Assembly (NCBI GenBank): GCA_023414975.1
Contig: JAEZMI010000266.1
Coordinates: forward strand, 1-18,717
Reading direction: 5' to 3'
Source: Pseudomonadota bacterium
GTDB lineage: Bacteria; Pseudomonadota; Alphaproteobacteria; Rhizobiales; Xanthobacteraceae
Length of the DNA: 18,717 nucleotides
Positions within the stretch are counted from its first letter, which is position 1, and every line of letters starts with the position of its first letter. The position numbers were made by a program, and so were the translations under genes. The notes beneath the pieces are model-generated. The model made no database searches, was not told the DNA's origin, and was given only the letters and a program-made list of their open reading frames with translations. Below are positions 1 to 7,189 of the stretch, piece after piece.

Positions 1-2296
1 GAACTGGCGCACCCTGTGGCTCGTAGCGGAAATGCAGATGGCTCAGTTCGATCCGGCCAGTCAGGGTACCGGGATCGAGCTGCCGGGCATCCGATTCCGG
101 CGGCGTCTCAAGAATGGGAGCGGCATAGGCATAGACCGGCTTCAGCGCGATGATCTGGATCGCCGCGCCCGCGAGCCCGACCATGCCGGAGAGCGCCTGC
201 CCGAAGGCAGACAGGAAGCTGAGCACGACGCCCAGGGCGAGACCGTCCTCGACCAGATCGAAGAAATAGATCACCGCGAAGATCGCTGCCGTGGCGAGCA
301 GCATGAAGGCCTGCCCGATCATGGTGGTGATGTTACCGATCTGATCGGCGGCGAAACGCTGGCCCAGGAAATCGCCATACGGCTCGGCCCAGCGCAGGAA
401 GGCGCGGTTCTCCGCCGCGGTCAGCCTTAGCCGCGAAATGCCGGTAAGCAGCTGGAGCAGGAAGGAGGACGCGGCACCGGTGTCCTTCAGCACCGCCCGC
501 TCGCGGCGCACCCGGAGGTGGCCCAGCACCAGCGTGGCGATGGCCAGAACGAGGATCAACCCCGTCGCCATGACGGCAAGCTTTGGCGCGTACCAGTACA
601 TCAGCGCCAGCGAGATCAACGCGAACAGAGCGTTGGTGAGCGAGGCGATGATCGTCCCGCTCACCGCCTGCTCAATGGCCTGGATAGCCATGGCACGCTG
701 CGCGAGATCGCCGGCCGTGTGCCCCTTGAAGAAGGCCATGGGCAGGCAGAACAGCCGGTCAAGGACCGCCGCCTGAATTCGCGTGCCGGACCGCCCCTCG
801 ATGCGCACCGAGGCGATCTGGATGGCGTAGCGCAACAGCAGCATCACCGTCGCCGCCGCCCCGAGCACAATGCCGATCTCGATCAGCTTGCCGGTGTCAT
901 GGCCGGGAATGACCGTGTCGACCAAAAAGCCGGTCGCGATGGGAACACCGAGCCCGAGAATGCCGCCGATGATGCCGAGTACCAGCACCATCACCGCGTC
1001 GACGCGGCTCCAGCGGAAGGCCCCACCGCCGATGTCCAGGCCCTTGAGCGGCCGATCCGGGAAGGGCGCGTAGAAGCTGAAGCACTCGCCGGCCAGCCTT
1101 GCGGCCTCCGCCACACCCAGCCGGCGCGGCGGCGCCCCCGGCTCGACCAGCAAATAGCCTCGCCCATTGGAGGAGCGCGGAAGGATGGCGCGCGCTGGGC
1201 CGCCATCGGCTGGCAGCAGGACGAAAGGCGGTACATCGTCGCTCCACCAGTCGCCCTCCAGAGTTACCCGGCGGAGGCGCAGGCGGTTCTCGGCCGCGAG
1301 CTGGTCGATGGTGAGCCGCGTTGCGCCACCCGCCTCGCCGTCGGAACCGCCCGTCGTGAAGTCATGGCCGAGCGCCCGCGCCACGGCCGCGCAGGCTTGG
1401 ACCAGGGCGGGAGCGCCCGCGCTGGTCCCCGGCGGAACGGGCGTCAAGGCCAGCGGCGCGGCCAGGCGGTCAAGGGCGCCTTGTTCGGCCGCGCTGTTGG
1501 CCGCGTCGCGGCGGCGCAAGCGGTTGAGATCATCGACGCGCAGGAGGCGCAGATTGAGCGGCAGTATTTCGCAGGCAGCGGCGTGGAGCGCGGCGAGGCC
1601 CCGCCAGCACGTTCCGGTCGCCAGCGCCTCGCATGTGCTCCCCCCGCACAGTTCCAGCCCCACGGGAAGCGACATCCAGCAGCTCTCATGCAGCGGCAGG
1701 CTCGTGCCGTCCGAAAGCGGCAGGATCTCGCTGTCGAGATAGAGCGGCTCGCATGTCCCGCAGGCAACCCAGACAACACCGTCGCTTGCGCTGAAGCGGG
1801 TCTGCGCGGCCATCACCGTGCTGGCGCCGGGAGAGAGGCGTAGCCCGACATGCGGGGCAGGCACGATCAGCCGGGCCATGGCGCGCGACATGCCCTCGAC
1901 CCACACGTCAATGGCGCGTGCAAGCGCCGGCGCCCGCTCGGCATGATCGGCCAACGCTGACACCGTGTCGAGGCTGGCCACGAGCAGCCGGGTACCGACC
2001 GTCCCGACGGCCAGCAGGCCGACGGGCGGGAGCGCGTCCTGCCCGTTGAAGGCAAAGGCCATGTCGCCGGGCGCGAGGGTGAAGAGATGGCGCCGCAGCC
2101 CGTCGGGCTCGCCGGCCGTGTTAAGTTCTACCAGAAAGATATCGACGACGCCCTCCTCCACCAGAAGGCAGGTGGAGGAGTCGGCGAGCAGGATCGGCTC
2201 ATGCCCGGCCACCTCGCGATCGAACGCACCGCCGGCGCGCAACGCGTCGGCAAAGCTCTCGCGACCGAGGGATCGGGCGGCGGAGGTGGCGCGCAC
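1..2296 (-). CDS. NHLM-type ABC transporter, second ATP-binding protein (partial)
   Basis: Second ABC protein of a Nif11/NHLM peptide export system; 765 codons are visible and the C-terminus lies beyond base 1. I translated it by hand. Residues 30-90 look like a cyclic-nucleotide-binding-type beta fold (VEEGVVDIFLV, then LFTLAPGD). A linker region of unknown role follows to about 425. About six membrane segments lie at 430-720, beginning VDAVMVLVLGIIGGILGLG. The ATPase domain starts near 748 (IELSHLHFRYEP) exactly at the edge, so its Walker motifs cannot be seen. There is no C39 peptidase domain, which separates it from its upstream partner and matches the ATP-binding subunit known to accompany NHLM systems. 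The GTG start follows the upstream TGA by one codon, in the same frame, with GGAG about 9 nt upstream inside the preceding gene, suggesting translational coupling. The family call is firm; the export role is inferred from family and context. Confidence 0.88.
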   Translation of the reverse strand, partial: MRATSAARSLGRESFADALRAGGAFDREVAGHEPILLADSSTCLLVEEGVVDIFLVELNTAGEPDGLRRHLFTLAPGDMAFAFNGQDALPPVGLLAVGTVGTRLLVASLDTVSALADHAERAPALARAIDVWVEGMSRAMARLIVPAPHVGLRLSPGASTVMAAQTRFSASDGVVWVACGTCEPLYLDSEILPLSDGTSLPLHESCWMSLPVGLELCGGSTCEALATGTCWRGLAALHAAACEILPLNLRLLRVDDLNRLRRRDAANSAAEQGALDRLAAPLALTPVPPGTSAGAPALVQACAAVARALGHDFTTGGSDGEAGGATRLTIDQLAAENRLRLRRVTLEGDWWSDDVPPFVLLPADGGPARAILPRSSNGRGYLLVEPGAPPRRLGVAEAARLAGECFSFYAPFPDRPLKGLDIGGGAFRWSRVDAVMVLVLGIIGGILGLGVPIATGFLVDTVIPGHDTGKLIEIGIVLGAAATVMLLLRYAIQIASVRIEGRSGTRIQAAVLDRLFCLPMAFFKGHTAGDLAQRAMAIQAIEQAVSGTIIASLTNALFALISLALMYWYAPKLAVMATGLILVLAIATLVLGHLRVRRERAVLKDTGAASSFLLQLLTGISRLRLTAAENRAFLRWAEPYGDFLGQRFAADQIGNITTMIGQAFMLLATAAIFAVIYFFDLVEDGLALGVVLSFLSAFGQALSGMVGLAGAAIQIIALKPVYAYAAPILETPPESDARQLDPGTLTGRIELSHLHFRYEPQGAPV

Positions 2297-2299
2297 GGC

Positions 2300-4447
2300 T
2301 CAGGTCTCCACCAGACGATGATAGGCCTCGCCTCGCGCCACCAGTTGCTCATGCGTGCCGCGCTCGATGATGCGGCCGCGCTCCATCACCAGAATCTCGT
2401 CGCAATCGCGGATCGTGCTGAGGCGATGGGCGATGATGAGGCATGTGCAGCCGCGCCGGCGGATATTGTCCATGATGGTCTTCTCCAGCACCGGATCGAG
2501 CGCGCTGGTCGCCTCGTCGAGGACGAGAATGGCCGGGTCGTTCACCAGCGCGCGGGCGATCTCGATGCGCTGGCGCTGGCCGCCGGAGAAGTTGCGCCCC
2601 CCTTCGGCGACCAGGCACTCATAGCCTCCCGAACGCCGGGTAATGTCCTCATGGATCATCGCGTCGCGCGCCGCCGCGATCACCCGCGGCTCCGGCATGG
2701 TCCGGTCCCACAAAGTTATGTTGTCGCTGACCGTGCCGGCGAACAGCGCGATTTCTTGATCGACCGTGCAGAGACCGTCGCGCCGGTCGGCGCGGCTGAT
2801 CTCGTCCGCGGCCCGGCCATCGAACTGGATGGTGCCCGCCCAAGGCTCATAAAGCCCCGTCACCAGCCGCCCTACCGTGGATTTGCCGCTGCCGGAGGCG
2901 CCGACCAGTCCGATGCGGGCGCCCGGTGCGATGGATAGATCAAGTTCGCTGATCAGCGGGGGCTGCAGCCGGCTATAGCCGAAGGTCACGCCTTGAAGGC
3001 TGACGGCGCCGCGCAGCCGGCGGTCAATGCGGGCGGGCGCGTTCTCGCTGGCGAATTCGGGCGCCAGCTCATGGTCCAGCACATCGTCGAACTGGTCGAG
3101 CACACCGCGCCCCGTCTGCAGCTTCAATCCCGCCATCAGCAACGCCTGCACCGGCGCGTTGAAAGCCGAGCCGAGCATCTGGAAGCCGACCAGCAGACCG
3201 ATGGTGAGCTGCCCGCCCATCACCAGCCAGCCTCCGACCACGAGAATGGCCGCGGTGCTCAGCTGGCCGAAGAATTCCGGCATCACCGTCAGCAACGCAT
3301 GGACGCGGCCGATACCCTGCTGCTGGTTGACGACCAGCGCGTGCTGACCCGCCCATTGCGAGAAGAACACCGCATCGGTGCCGCTGGCCTTCAGAGTCTC
3401 GATCATCTGCAGGCCCTGCATGGTCTTCCCGCCGAGCTTGACCTGGTCGATCGTGGCCTTGGTCGTCAGTTCGGTCAGGCGCCGCTGCGTCCCCAGGAAG
3501 AAGATCAAGTTCAGCGCGGCGGCGACGAGCACGACTGCGGTCAGGGGCGCGCTGTAGGCCAGCATCACGGAGACGAAGAACACCACCGCCGTGGTCTGGA
3601 CGACGATCTCGACCAACTGGCCGGCCGCCGCCTCGGAAAGCTCCTGCGCCAGTTGCACGCGATTGCCGATACTGCCGGCATAACGCTGCGCATAGAAGCC
3701 GAGAGGCAGGCGCAGCAGCCGCCAGACGAAGGCCCCGGCGGCCTGCACGGCGATCCGAGTCTTCAGGCGCTGGAGGATGGTGCCGTTCAGCAAGGCGAGC
3801 AGCGCCTGGATAATGGCGGTCGCCACCATGATGAGCAGCAGCCACTTCACCCAGTCGGCCTGCTGGTCGATCAGATAATAGTCGATGAACACCTGGGTGA
3901 AGCTCGGGATGATGACGCCGATCAGCACCAGCGAGATGCCGCAGGCGATGATATAGGCCGCCGCCTCGCCGCCGCCTCTCAGCCGGGCGAGCAGACGGCG
4001 CACGGTCGGCGGCTTGCTGCCGCCGCGCTGGAACGCCTCGGTCGGTGTGAAGGATAGGACGATGCCCGAATATTGCTGCTGGAACTCCGCGTCGGTGAGG
4101 CGGCGCCGGCCGAAGGCGGGATCGTTGAGAAAGACCTTGCCGCCGGCGAAGCCTTCGACCACCAGGAAGTGGTTCAGATTCACGAAGGCGATCATCGGCA
4201 CCGGCATGGTCTTCAACGCGGCGAGATCGTAGCGCCCGCCGCGCGCGTCCATCCCGTAGCGACGCGCGGCGCGCACGATGTTGCCGGCCGAACTACCGTC
4301 GCGCGACACGCCGCAGGAAATGCGCAACTCCGCCAGCGGCACCCAAAGCCCATGGGCGGCCAGCACCATGCCGAGCGCCGCTGCGCCGCACTCGGTCGCT
4401 TCGAGCTGCAGGACGGTCGGGGTACGAACGGGCCGGATCCGCGCCAT
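2300..4447 (-). CDS. NHLM-type peptidase-containing ABC exporter (PCAT)
   Basis: Inner-membrane exporter that should remove the leader and export the peptide in one step; 715 aa. The N-terminal C39 cysteine peptidase is visible: Q14, C20 in LEATECGAAAL, H93 in NLNHFLVVEG and D109 in LNDPAFG. Transmembrane segments span about 155-440. The ATPase domain has Walker A GASGSGKST (516-524), a Q-loop (VDQE, near 564), signature NFSGGQRQR (619-627), Walker B ILVLDEATSALD (640-651) and switch histidine in IIAHRLST (H674). All catalytic residues are intact. I chose the ATG one base after the adaptor stop (TAGCATG). A TTG four codons upstream (4459) would overlap the adaptor and seems less likely. Adaptor, this gene and the second ABC gene form a tightly packed operon. 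C39 domains cut after GG or GA, which matches the leaders encoded upstream. Confidence 0.95.
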   Translation of the reverse strand: MARIRPVRTPTVLQLEATECGAAALGMVLAAHGLWVPLAELRISCGVSRDGSSAGNIVRAARRYGMDARGGRYDLAALKTMPVPMIAFVNLNHFLVVEGFAGGKVFLNDPAFGRRRLTDAEFQQQYSGIVLSFTPTEAFQRGGSKPPTVRRLLARLRGGGEAAAYIIACGISLVLIGVIIPSFTQVFIDYYLIDQQADWVKWLLLIMVATAIIQALLALLNGTILQRLKTRIAVQAAGAFVWRLLRLPLGFYAQRYAGSIGNRVQLAQELSEAAAGQLVEIVVQTTAVVFFVSVMLAYSAPLTAVVLVAAALNLIFFLGTQRRLTELTTKATIDQVKLGGKTMQGLQMIETLKASGTDAVFFSQWAGQHALVVNQQQGIGRVHALLTVMPEFFGQLSTAAILVVGGWLVMGGQLTIGLLVGFQMLGSAFNAPVQALLMAGLKLQTGRGVLDQFDDVLDHELAPEFASENAPARIDRRLRGAVSLQGVTFGYSRLQPPLISELDLSIAPGARIGLVGASGSGKSTVGRLVTGLYEPWAGTIQFDGRAADEISRADRRDGLCTVDQEIALFAGTVSDNITLWDRTMPEPRVIAAARDAMIHEDITRRSGGYECLVAEGGRNFSGGQRQRIEIARALVNDPAILVLDEATSALDPVLEKTIMDNIRRRGCTCLIIAHRLSTIRDCDEILVMERGRIIERGTHEQLVARGEAYHRLVET

Positions 4448-4448
4448 G

Positions 4449-5750
4449 CTAGAGGCCAAGCTGCGTGAGCACGAACTCGCTGTTCGGAATCAGCAAGGCG
4501 ATGATGGGAATGTCGCCGACAATCACCTGGCTGGCCGTCAGCGTGCCGGGCGCGATGGCGGCGGCTGGCCCCTGACCGGACGACCACTTATAGCCGCTCG
4601 GGGTGCCGGGGTCCTTCTCAAGCGCGATCGTCACCGCCACCGGGGCGCCGTTGCGCGCGAGCTGCTCGACAAGGGTCGAGTTCTTCAACACCCGCATCAT
4701 CGCCTCCCTGCTGGCGGGAATGGCAGAGACGTGGGTGACCCGGCCACGGATGAAGCCGTCGCGCTGCACCCGAACCGTCGCCGGGATGATCTGCGCCTCC
4801 ATGCCCGGCGTGATGCGCTTGCCCTCGCCGCGCCCAACATAGACGAGATTGACCAGCTGATCGACGCCGTCGCTCTCGCGCGGCAGCATCCGCAGGATTG
4901 CGCTGCCGGCCGTGATCAGCTCGCCCGTATTGGCGGCTTGCTCGACAACGGTGCCGTCGAGCGGCGCGGTCACGCGGGTCGTGCGCGCAAACTCGAGCTC
5001 CATGGCCGCAAGGTCGCGTTCGGCCGCGGCGACCTGCATCTCGCTCTCCAGGGCCTCGCGATGCGAGCGCGTGGCCTGAAGCTGCTCGTCGGTCGCGGTC
5101 TGGGTGAGCGCGTTTTCGGCTTCGAGGCGGTTGGTCTGGGTCTGCTGAAGCTGCGCCCTTAAACCCAAGACGCGCTCGCGCGTGATCAGCCCGCGCTCAA
5201 GAAGCGCTTCCTGCGTGGTAAGCAGAGCGGCCGTGGTGGCCTCAAGCTGGCGCAAATTCGCGATGCGGGCCTTAAGGCCGCTCGTACGCTCCTCGATCAG
5301 CCCGGCGCGCGCCGACTCCTCGCTGGCGAGGAAAGCGAGGATGCGGCTGCGTTGATCCTTGAGCTTATCGAGCTCCAGCCGCTTCAGATCCAGCTTCATC
5401 TGAAGCTCCGGCTGCTCCAGTTCAGCCACATGCTGGCCCGCCTTCACCACATCCCCCGGCGCGACGAGGAGGCGCGTGAGATAGCCATTGGTGGAGGTGA
5501 CAACATCCGCCACGCCGCCCGGGCTGAGCAAGATACCTTCGCCGGACACCTTCACCGGCGCCCGCGAGACCATGCTCCACGCCAACGCGGCGCCGAGGAC
5601 GAGGGTGAGCACGCTCAGCGCCACCCAGGCGAAGGAAGGCACCACCCGCAGCATGCGGTCCAGCTGATCCGGGCTTGGCGGCCGCACGAGCGGACGCGGC
5701 ACGGTTGGCGTCGGACTGGAAGAGGCAGCTGGGGCGGCGGGAACGTTCAT
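4449..5750 (-). CDS. NHLM-type secretion adaptor, HlyD family
   Basis: Periplasmic adaptor (membrane fusion protein) linking the ABC exporter to the outer-membrane exit; 433 aa. A short Pro-rich cytoplasmic N-terminus is followed by one membrane segment at about 39-59 (WVALSVLTLVLGAALAW). A split barrel/lipoyl-like domain follows at 63-112 (NGYLTRLLVAPGDVVKAGQHVAELEQPE). A long Gln/Glu/Arg-rich coiled-coil hairpin covers about 112-255, and the second lipoyl half begins at FARTTRVTAPLDGTVVEQAANTG-type sequence near 260. Domain order and length match the NHLM secretion protein subgroup. It is first in the transporter block, 253 bases downstream of the last clustered precursor gene. The Shine-Dalgarno sequence is weak. 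No outer-membrane TolC-like gene is present in the window, so that partner must be encoded elsewhere. Confidence 0.93.
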   Translation of the reverse strand: MNVPAAPAASSSPTPTVPRPLVRPPSPDQLDRMLRVVPSFAWVALSVLTLVLGAALAWSMVSRAPVKVSGEGILLSPGGVADVVTSTNGYLTRLLVAPGDVVKAGQHVAELEQPELQMKLDLKRLELDKLKDQRSRILAFLASEESARAGLIEERTSGLKARIANLRQLEATTAALLTTQEALLERGLITRERVLGLRAQLQQTQTNRLEAENALTQTATDEQLQATRSHREALESEMQVAAAERDLAAMELEFARTTRVTAPLDGTVVEQAANTGELITAGSAILRMLPRESDGVDQLVNLVYVGRGEGKRITPGMEAQIIPATVRVQRDGFIRGRVTHVSAIPASREAMMRVLKNSTLVEQLARNGAPVAVTIALEKDPGTPSGYKWSSGQGPAAAIAPGTLTASQVIVGDIPIIALLIPNSEFVLTQLGL

Positions 5751-5843
5751 TCAAGGGCCGGGACAGCAGTGCCGCGCACGAGGCCACAGCAGAATGAGGG
5801 AACGGGACGAGCGACGCGGACGCCCAGTAACGGATTTCACCGT

Positions 5844-5873
5844 ATTACAGTTTAACTTCCCATGCCTCCACAA
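5844..5873 (-). promoter_or_regulatory. Candidate sigma-70-like promoter for the transporter operon
   Basis: On the minus strand TTGTGG (5873-5868) and TGTAAT (5849-5844, five of six consensus bases) are separated by 18 bases, in a locally A+T-rich patch of the gap between precursor and adaptor genes. It would give a 5' leader of roughly 85 bases before the adaptor ATG. This is a pattern match only; the transporters could equally be read through from the precursors. Confidence 0.3.
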
Positions 5874-5969
5874 CCGCGACACCCCACGAGATCAACGAGG
5901 CCGGGGCCCATGCTTCAGGCCTTCGCGACCAGGGCGGCGCCTTGATGGTCGCCGCAAAGCGCCGAGGCA

Positions 5970-5999
5970 CTGGCTGGGTCATGCTGACCCACTCGCCAG
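5970..5999 (-). promoter_or_regulatory. Stem-loop between last precursor and transporter genes
   Basis: A perfect 7-bp stem TGGGTCA/TGACCCA (5975-5981 with 5985-5991) closes a 3-base loop. It is extended by an outer 5-bp stem CTGGC/GCCAG (5970-5974 with 5995-5999) across a 3-base bulge. It begins only 4 bases after the stop of the glycine-zipper precursor. There is no T-run, so it is not a textbook intrinsic terminator. It could protect the precursor mRNA 3' end or cause partial termination, making precursors more abundant than transporters. Confidence 0.5.
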
Positions 6000-6003
6000 T
6001 CTG

Positions 6004-6318
6004 TCACGGCTTGGCTTTGCTGCCATCAGTGCCCATGAGGACGCCCATGGTGACGCCGCCAACGACGGCGCCGATCAGCAGCCCTCCGACGAGAAGCCCT
6101 TCGAGGATCAGCCCGCCCGACACCGCATCGAGCTCCGCGTCGGAAAGCTCGGCGCCGGCGTTCCGGGCAGCCGCCAGTTCGTCATTGCCGACCTCGTAGC
6201 CCTCCGCCCGCAGCCGCGCGCCGAGGTCGTCAACGGACGTGATGCCGGCGTAGGACGCCGCAAGCTCCGGCTGGTTCTTAAGGACAGTGACGAAGCGGTG
6301 AAGGTCGGCTTGGCTCAT
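6004..6318 (-). CDS. Nif11-type leader peptide precursor with glycine-zipper core
   Basis: Precursor peptide of 104 aa. Residues 1-69 are a Nif11-like leader starting MSQADLHRFV, with the family spacing of N-x-P-E-L, a DLGARLRAEGYEV helix, and the terminal motif LSDAELDAVSGG. The GG at 68-69 is the expected C39 cleavage site. The predicted core (70-104) is 35 residues, has no Cys, and is almost purely aliphatic with glycines at 74, 78, 79, 83, 87, 88, 92 and 96. It ends in a short polar tail TDGSKAKP. Three overlapping GxxxG ladders suggest a helix that packs or oligomerises in membranes, like class II bacteriocins. The ATG has an upstream AGGA about 8-10 bases away. It is last in the precursor cluster, upstream of the exporter genes that should process it. 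Toxic or signalling activity is an inference. No immunity gene is recognisable nearby. Confidence 0.88.
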   Translation of the reverse strand: MSQADLHRFVTVLKNQPELAASYAGITSVDDLGARLRAEGYEVGNDELAAARNAGAELSDAELDAVSGGLILEGLLVGGLLIGAVVGGVTMGVLMGTDGSKAKP

Positions 6319-6404
6319 GATGCGGATCCTGACTTTTGAAACGGCCGGAAGAACAGAAGGGCGGAACGAGAATCGCAGAAGCGGGCGTCTGCGCTCCCGG
6401 CGAG

Positions 6405-6423
6405 CCCGCCCGCGGCCGGCGGG
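6405..6423 (-). promoter_or_regulatory. GC-rich hairpin between second and third precursor genes
   Basis: CCCGCC (6405-6410) pairs with GGCGGG (6418-6423) around a 7-base loop, in the 143-base gap between the two precursor genes. Without a T-run and in such G+C-rich DNA this may be chance. It is recorded because a second, better hairpin follows the next precursor. Confidence 0.25.
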
Positions 6424-6461
6424 AACTGACGTGGAGCCTCATCCCGCCGATCCGTTGCCCA

Positions 6462-6755
6462 TCAATCAATGTTTGGAAGAGCACTGCGCCAAGCATGTCT
6501 CGGCGACCAGAAACCCGCGCCCGACACGCCGTCGAGCTGCTGATCGGTCAGGCCTGCCGAAGCGGGCAGCGTGGCCACATAATGCGCCACCGCCTCGTCG
6601 GTCACCTCGAAGCCGTCCGCGCGCATCCGGGCCGCCAATTGGACGGCGCTTTCGATGCCGCGGTAGTGCTCGCCTAGCTCGGGATTGGCCTGCAGCGCCT
6701 CGGCGAAACGCACGAATTCACGCTGGTTCGCTTCGCTGATGCTTGGTTCGGACAT
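6462..6755 (-). CDS. Nif11-type leader peptide precursor, 17-residue core
   Basis: Precursor peptide of 97 aa. The leader (1-80) has the Nif11 pattern: FVRFAEALQANPELGEHYRGIES-like first helix, AARMRADGFEVTDEAV second helix, and end motif LTDQQLDGVSGA. Cleavage after GA (79-80) would release GFWSPRHAWRSALPNID, which has two Trp, two Pro, one His, two Arg and no Cys. The ATG overlaps the stop of the upstream precursor by one base (TGATG), so the two are almost certainly translationally coupled. TTG and GTG codons just upstream are less likely starts. The leader is clearly related to that of its neighbours but the core is not, as is usual in peptide natural-product families. The product is unknown. 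Ser residues could be modified, but no modifying enzyme is in view. Confidence 0.87.
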   Translation of the reverse strand: MSEPSISEANQREFVRFAEALQANPELGEHYRGIESAVQLAARMRADGFEVTDEAVAHYVATLPASAGLTDQQLDGVSGAGFWSPRHAWRSALPNID

Positions 6756-7009
6756 CACCAACGCCCGCCCGTGCGAAGGTTGAAATGGCTTGAAATTCCG
6801 GCGCCGGCGATGGCGTCGAGCGAGCCGTCCGCAAGCGCCTCAGCTGCACGCGCGAGGTAGGCGGCGGCCTCGGCATCGCTGACGCCATAGCCGGCCTCGC
6901 GCAAATGGGCGGCGAGGTCGGCGGCGTTGCCGATCTCGCGCCAGTGCTGCGCGAGGGCGGGGTCGGAGGAAGCGGCGTCGAGAACGCGCTGAAGTTCTGC
7001 CTGGCTCAT
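6755..7009 (-). CDS. Nif11-type leader peptide precursor, 14-residue core
   Basis: First precursor of the cluster, 84 aa. It opens MSQAELQRVL, nearly identical to the start of the glycine-zipper precursor (MSQADLHRFV). It keeps the Nif11 features DPALAQHWREI, DLAAHLREAGYGVSDAEA and the end motif DGSLDAIAGA. Predicted cleavage after GA (69-70) leaves GISSHFNLRTGGRW: basic, one Trp at the C-terminus, no Cys and no acidic residue. Its stop overlaps the next precursor's ATG. It lies divergent from an AraC-type regulator gene across a 180-base control region, and a weak promoter-like pair (TAGAAC 7048-7043, CATAAG 7025-7020, 17-base spacer) precedes it. The Shine-Dalgarno is poor (GCGGAC). The leader family call is good; the fate of the core is unknown. 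Confidence 0.87.
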   Translation of the reverse strand: MSQAELQRVLDAASSDPALAQHWREIGNAADLAAHLREAGYGVSDAEAAAYLARAAEALADGSLDAIAGAGISSHFNLRTGGRW

Positions 7010-7079
7010 GTCCGCTCTGCTTATGTTTGATCGGGAGAGGCTGTTCTAGGCGTGCGGGGCGAGCGGCGCCTGACCCGCA

Positions 7080-7121
7080 GTCTCAAAAACTTGCCGCGCC
7101 GTCTCATCTCGTCGGCCCGCC
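7080..7121 (+). promoter_or_regulatory. Candidate AraC-type operator: two 21-bp direct repeats
   Basis: Two tandem units begin GTCTCA at 7080 and 7101, exactly 21 bases (two helical turns) apart, and share 13 of 21 positions, mostly GTCTCA at one end and a GC-rich end block. Such phased direct repeats are typical of AraC-family binding sites. The array ends 8 bases before a TTGACA -35 box of the AraC gene downstream, and lies about 70 bases upstream of the divergent precursor start, so it could serve both directions. The first unit resembles a site upstream of the third AraC gene (10582-10597). Confidence 0.45.
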
Positions 7122-7129
7122 TGGACGGC

Positions 7130-7157
7130 TTGACAGACAGGCGGCGAGCGGTTGCAT
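7130..7157 (+). promoter_or_regulatory. Candidate promoter of the first AraC-type gene
   Basis: A perfect TTGACA (7130-7135) is followed after 16 bases by TTGCAT (7152-7157, three of six consensus bases). Transcription would start near 7164, just upstream of the AGAGGAG ribosome binding site at 7171, which supports translation from ATG 7190 rather than from earlier GTG codons. The weak -10 box next to phased repeats fits an activator-dependent or autoregulated promoter. Confidence 0.42.
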
Positions 7158-7189
7158 CTGGGCCGGCGGGAGAGGAGTCCTTACAGACC

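Noticed and set aside
518..1843. 441-codon open frame on the plus strand
   Set aside because: It is antisense to the second ABC transporter, whose translation gives clear membrane segments and the start of an ATPase domain.
6278..6496. 72-codon minus-strand open frame between precursors, considered as a fourth clustered peptide
   Set aside because: It overlaps both neighbouring precursors, has no Nif11 pattern or GG motif, and has arbitrary Pro/Arg/Ser composition.
7052..7189. 46-codon N-terminal extension of AraC regulator 1 from GTG 7052
   Set aside because: It would run through the candidate operator and the TTGACA promoter box, lacks an SD, and has no counterpart in the two paralogues.
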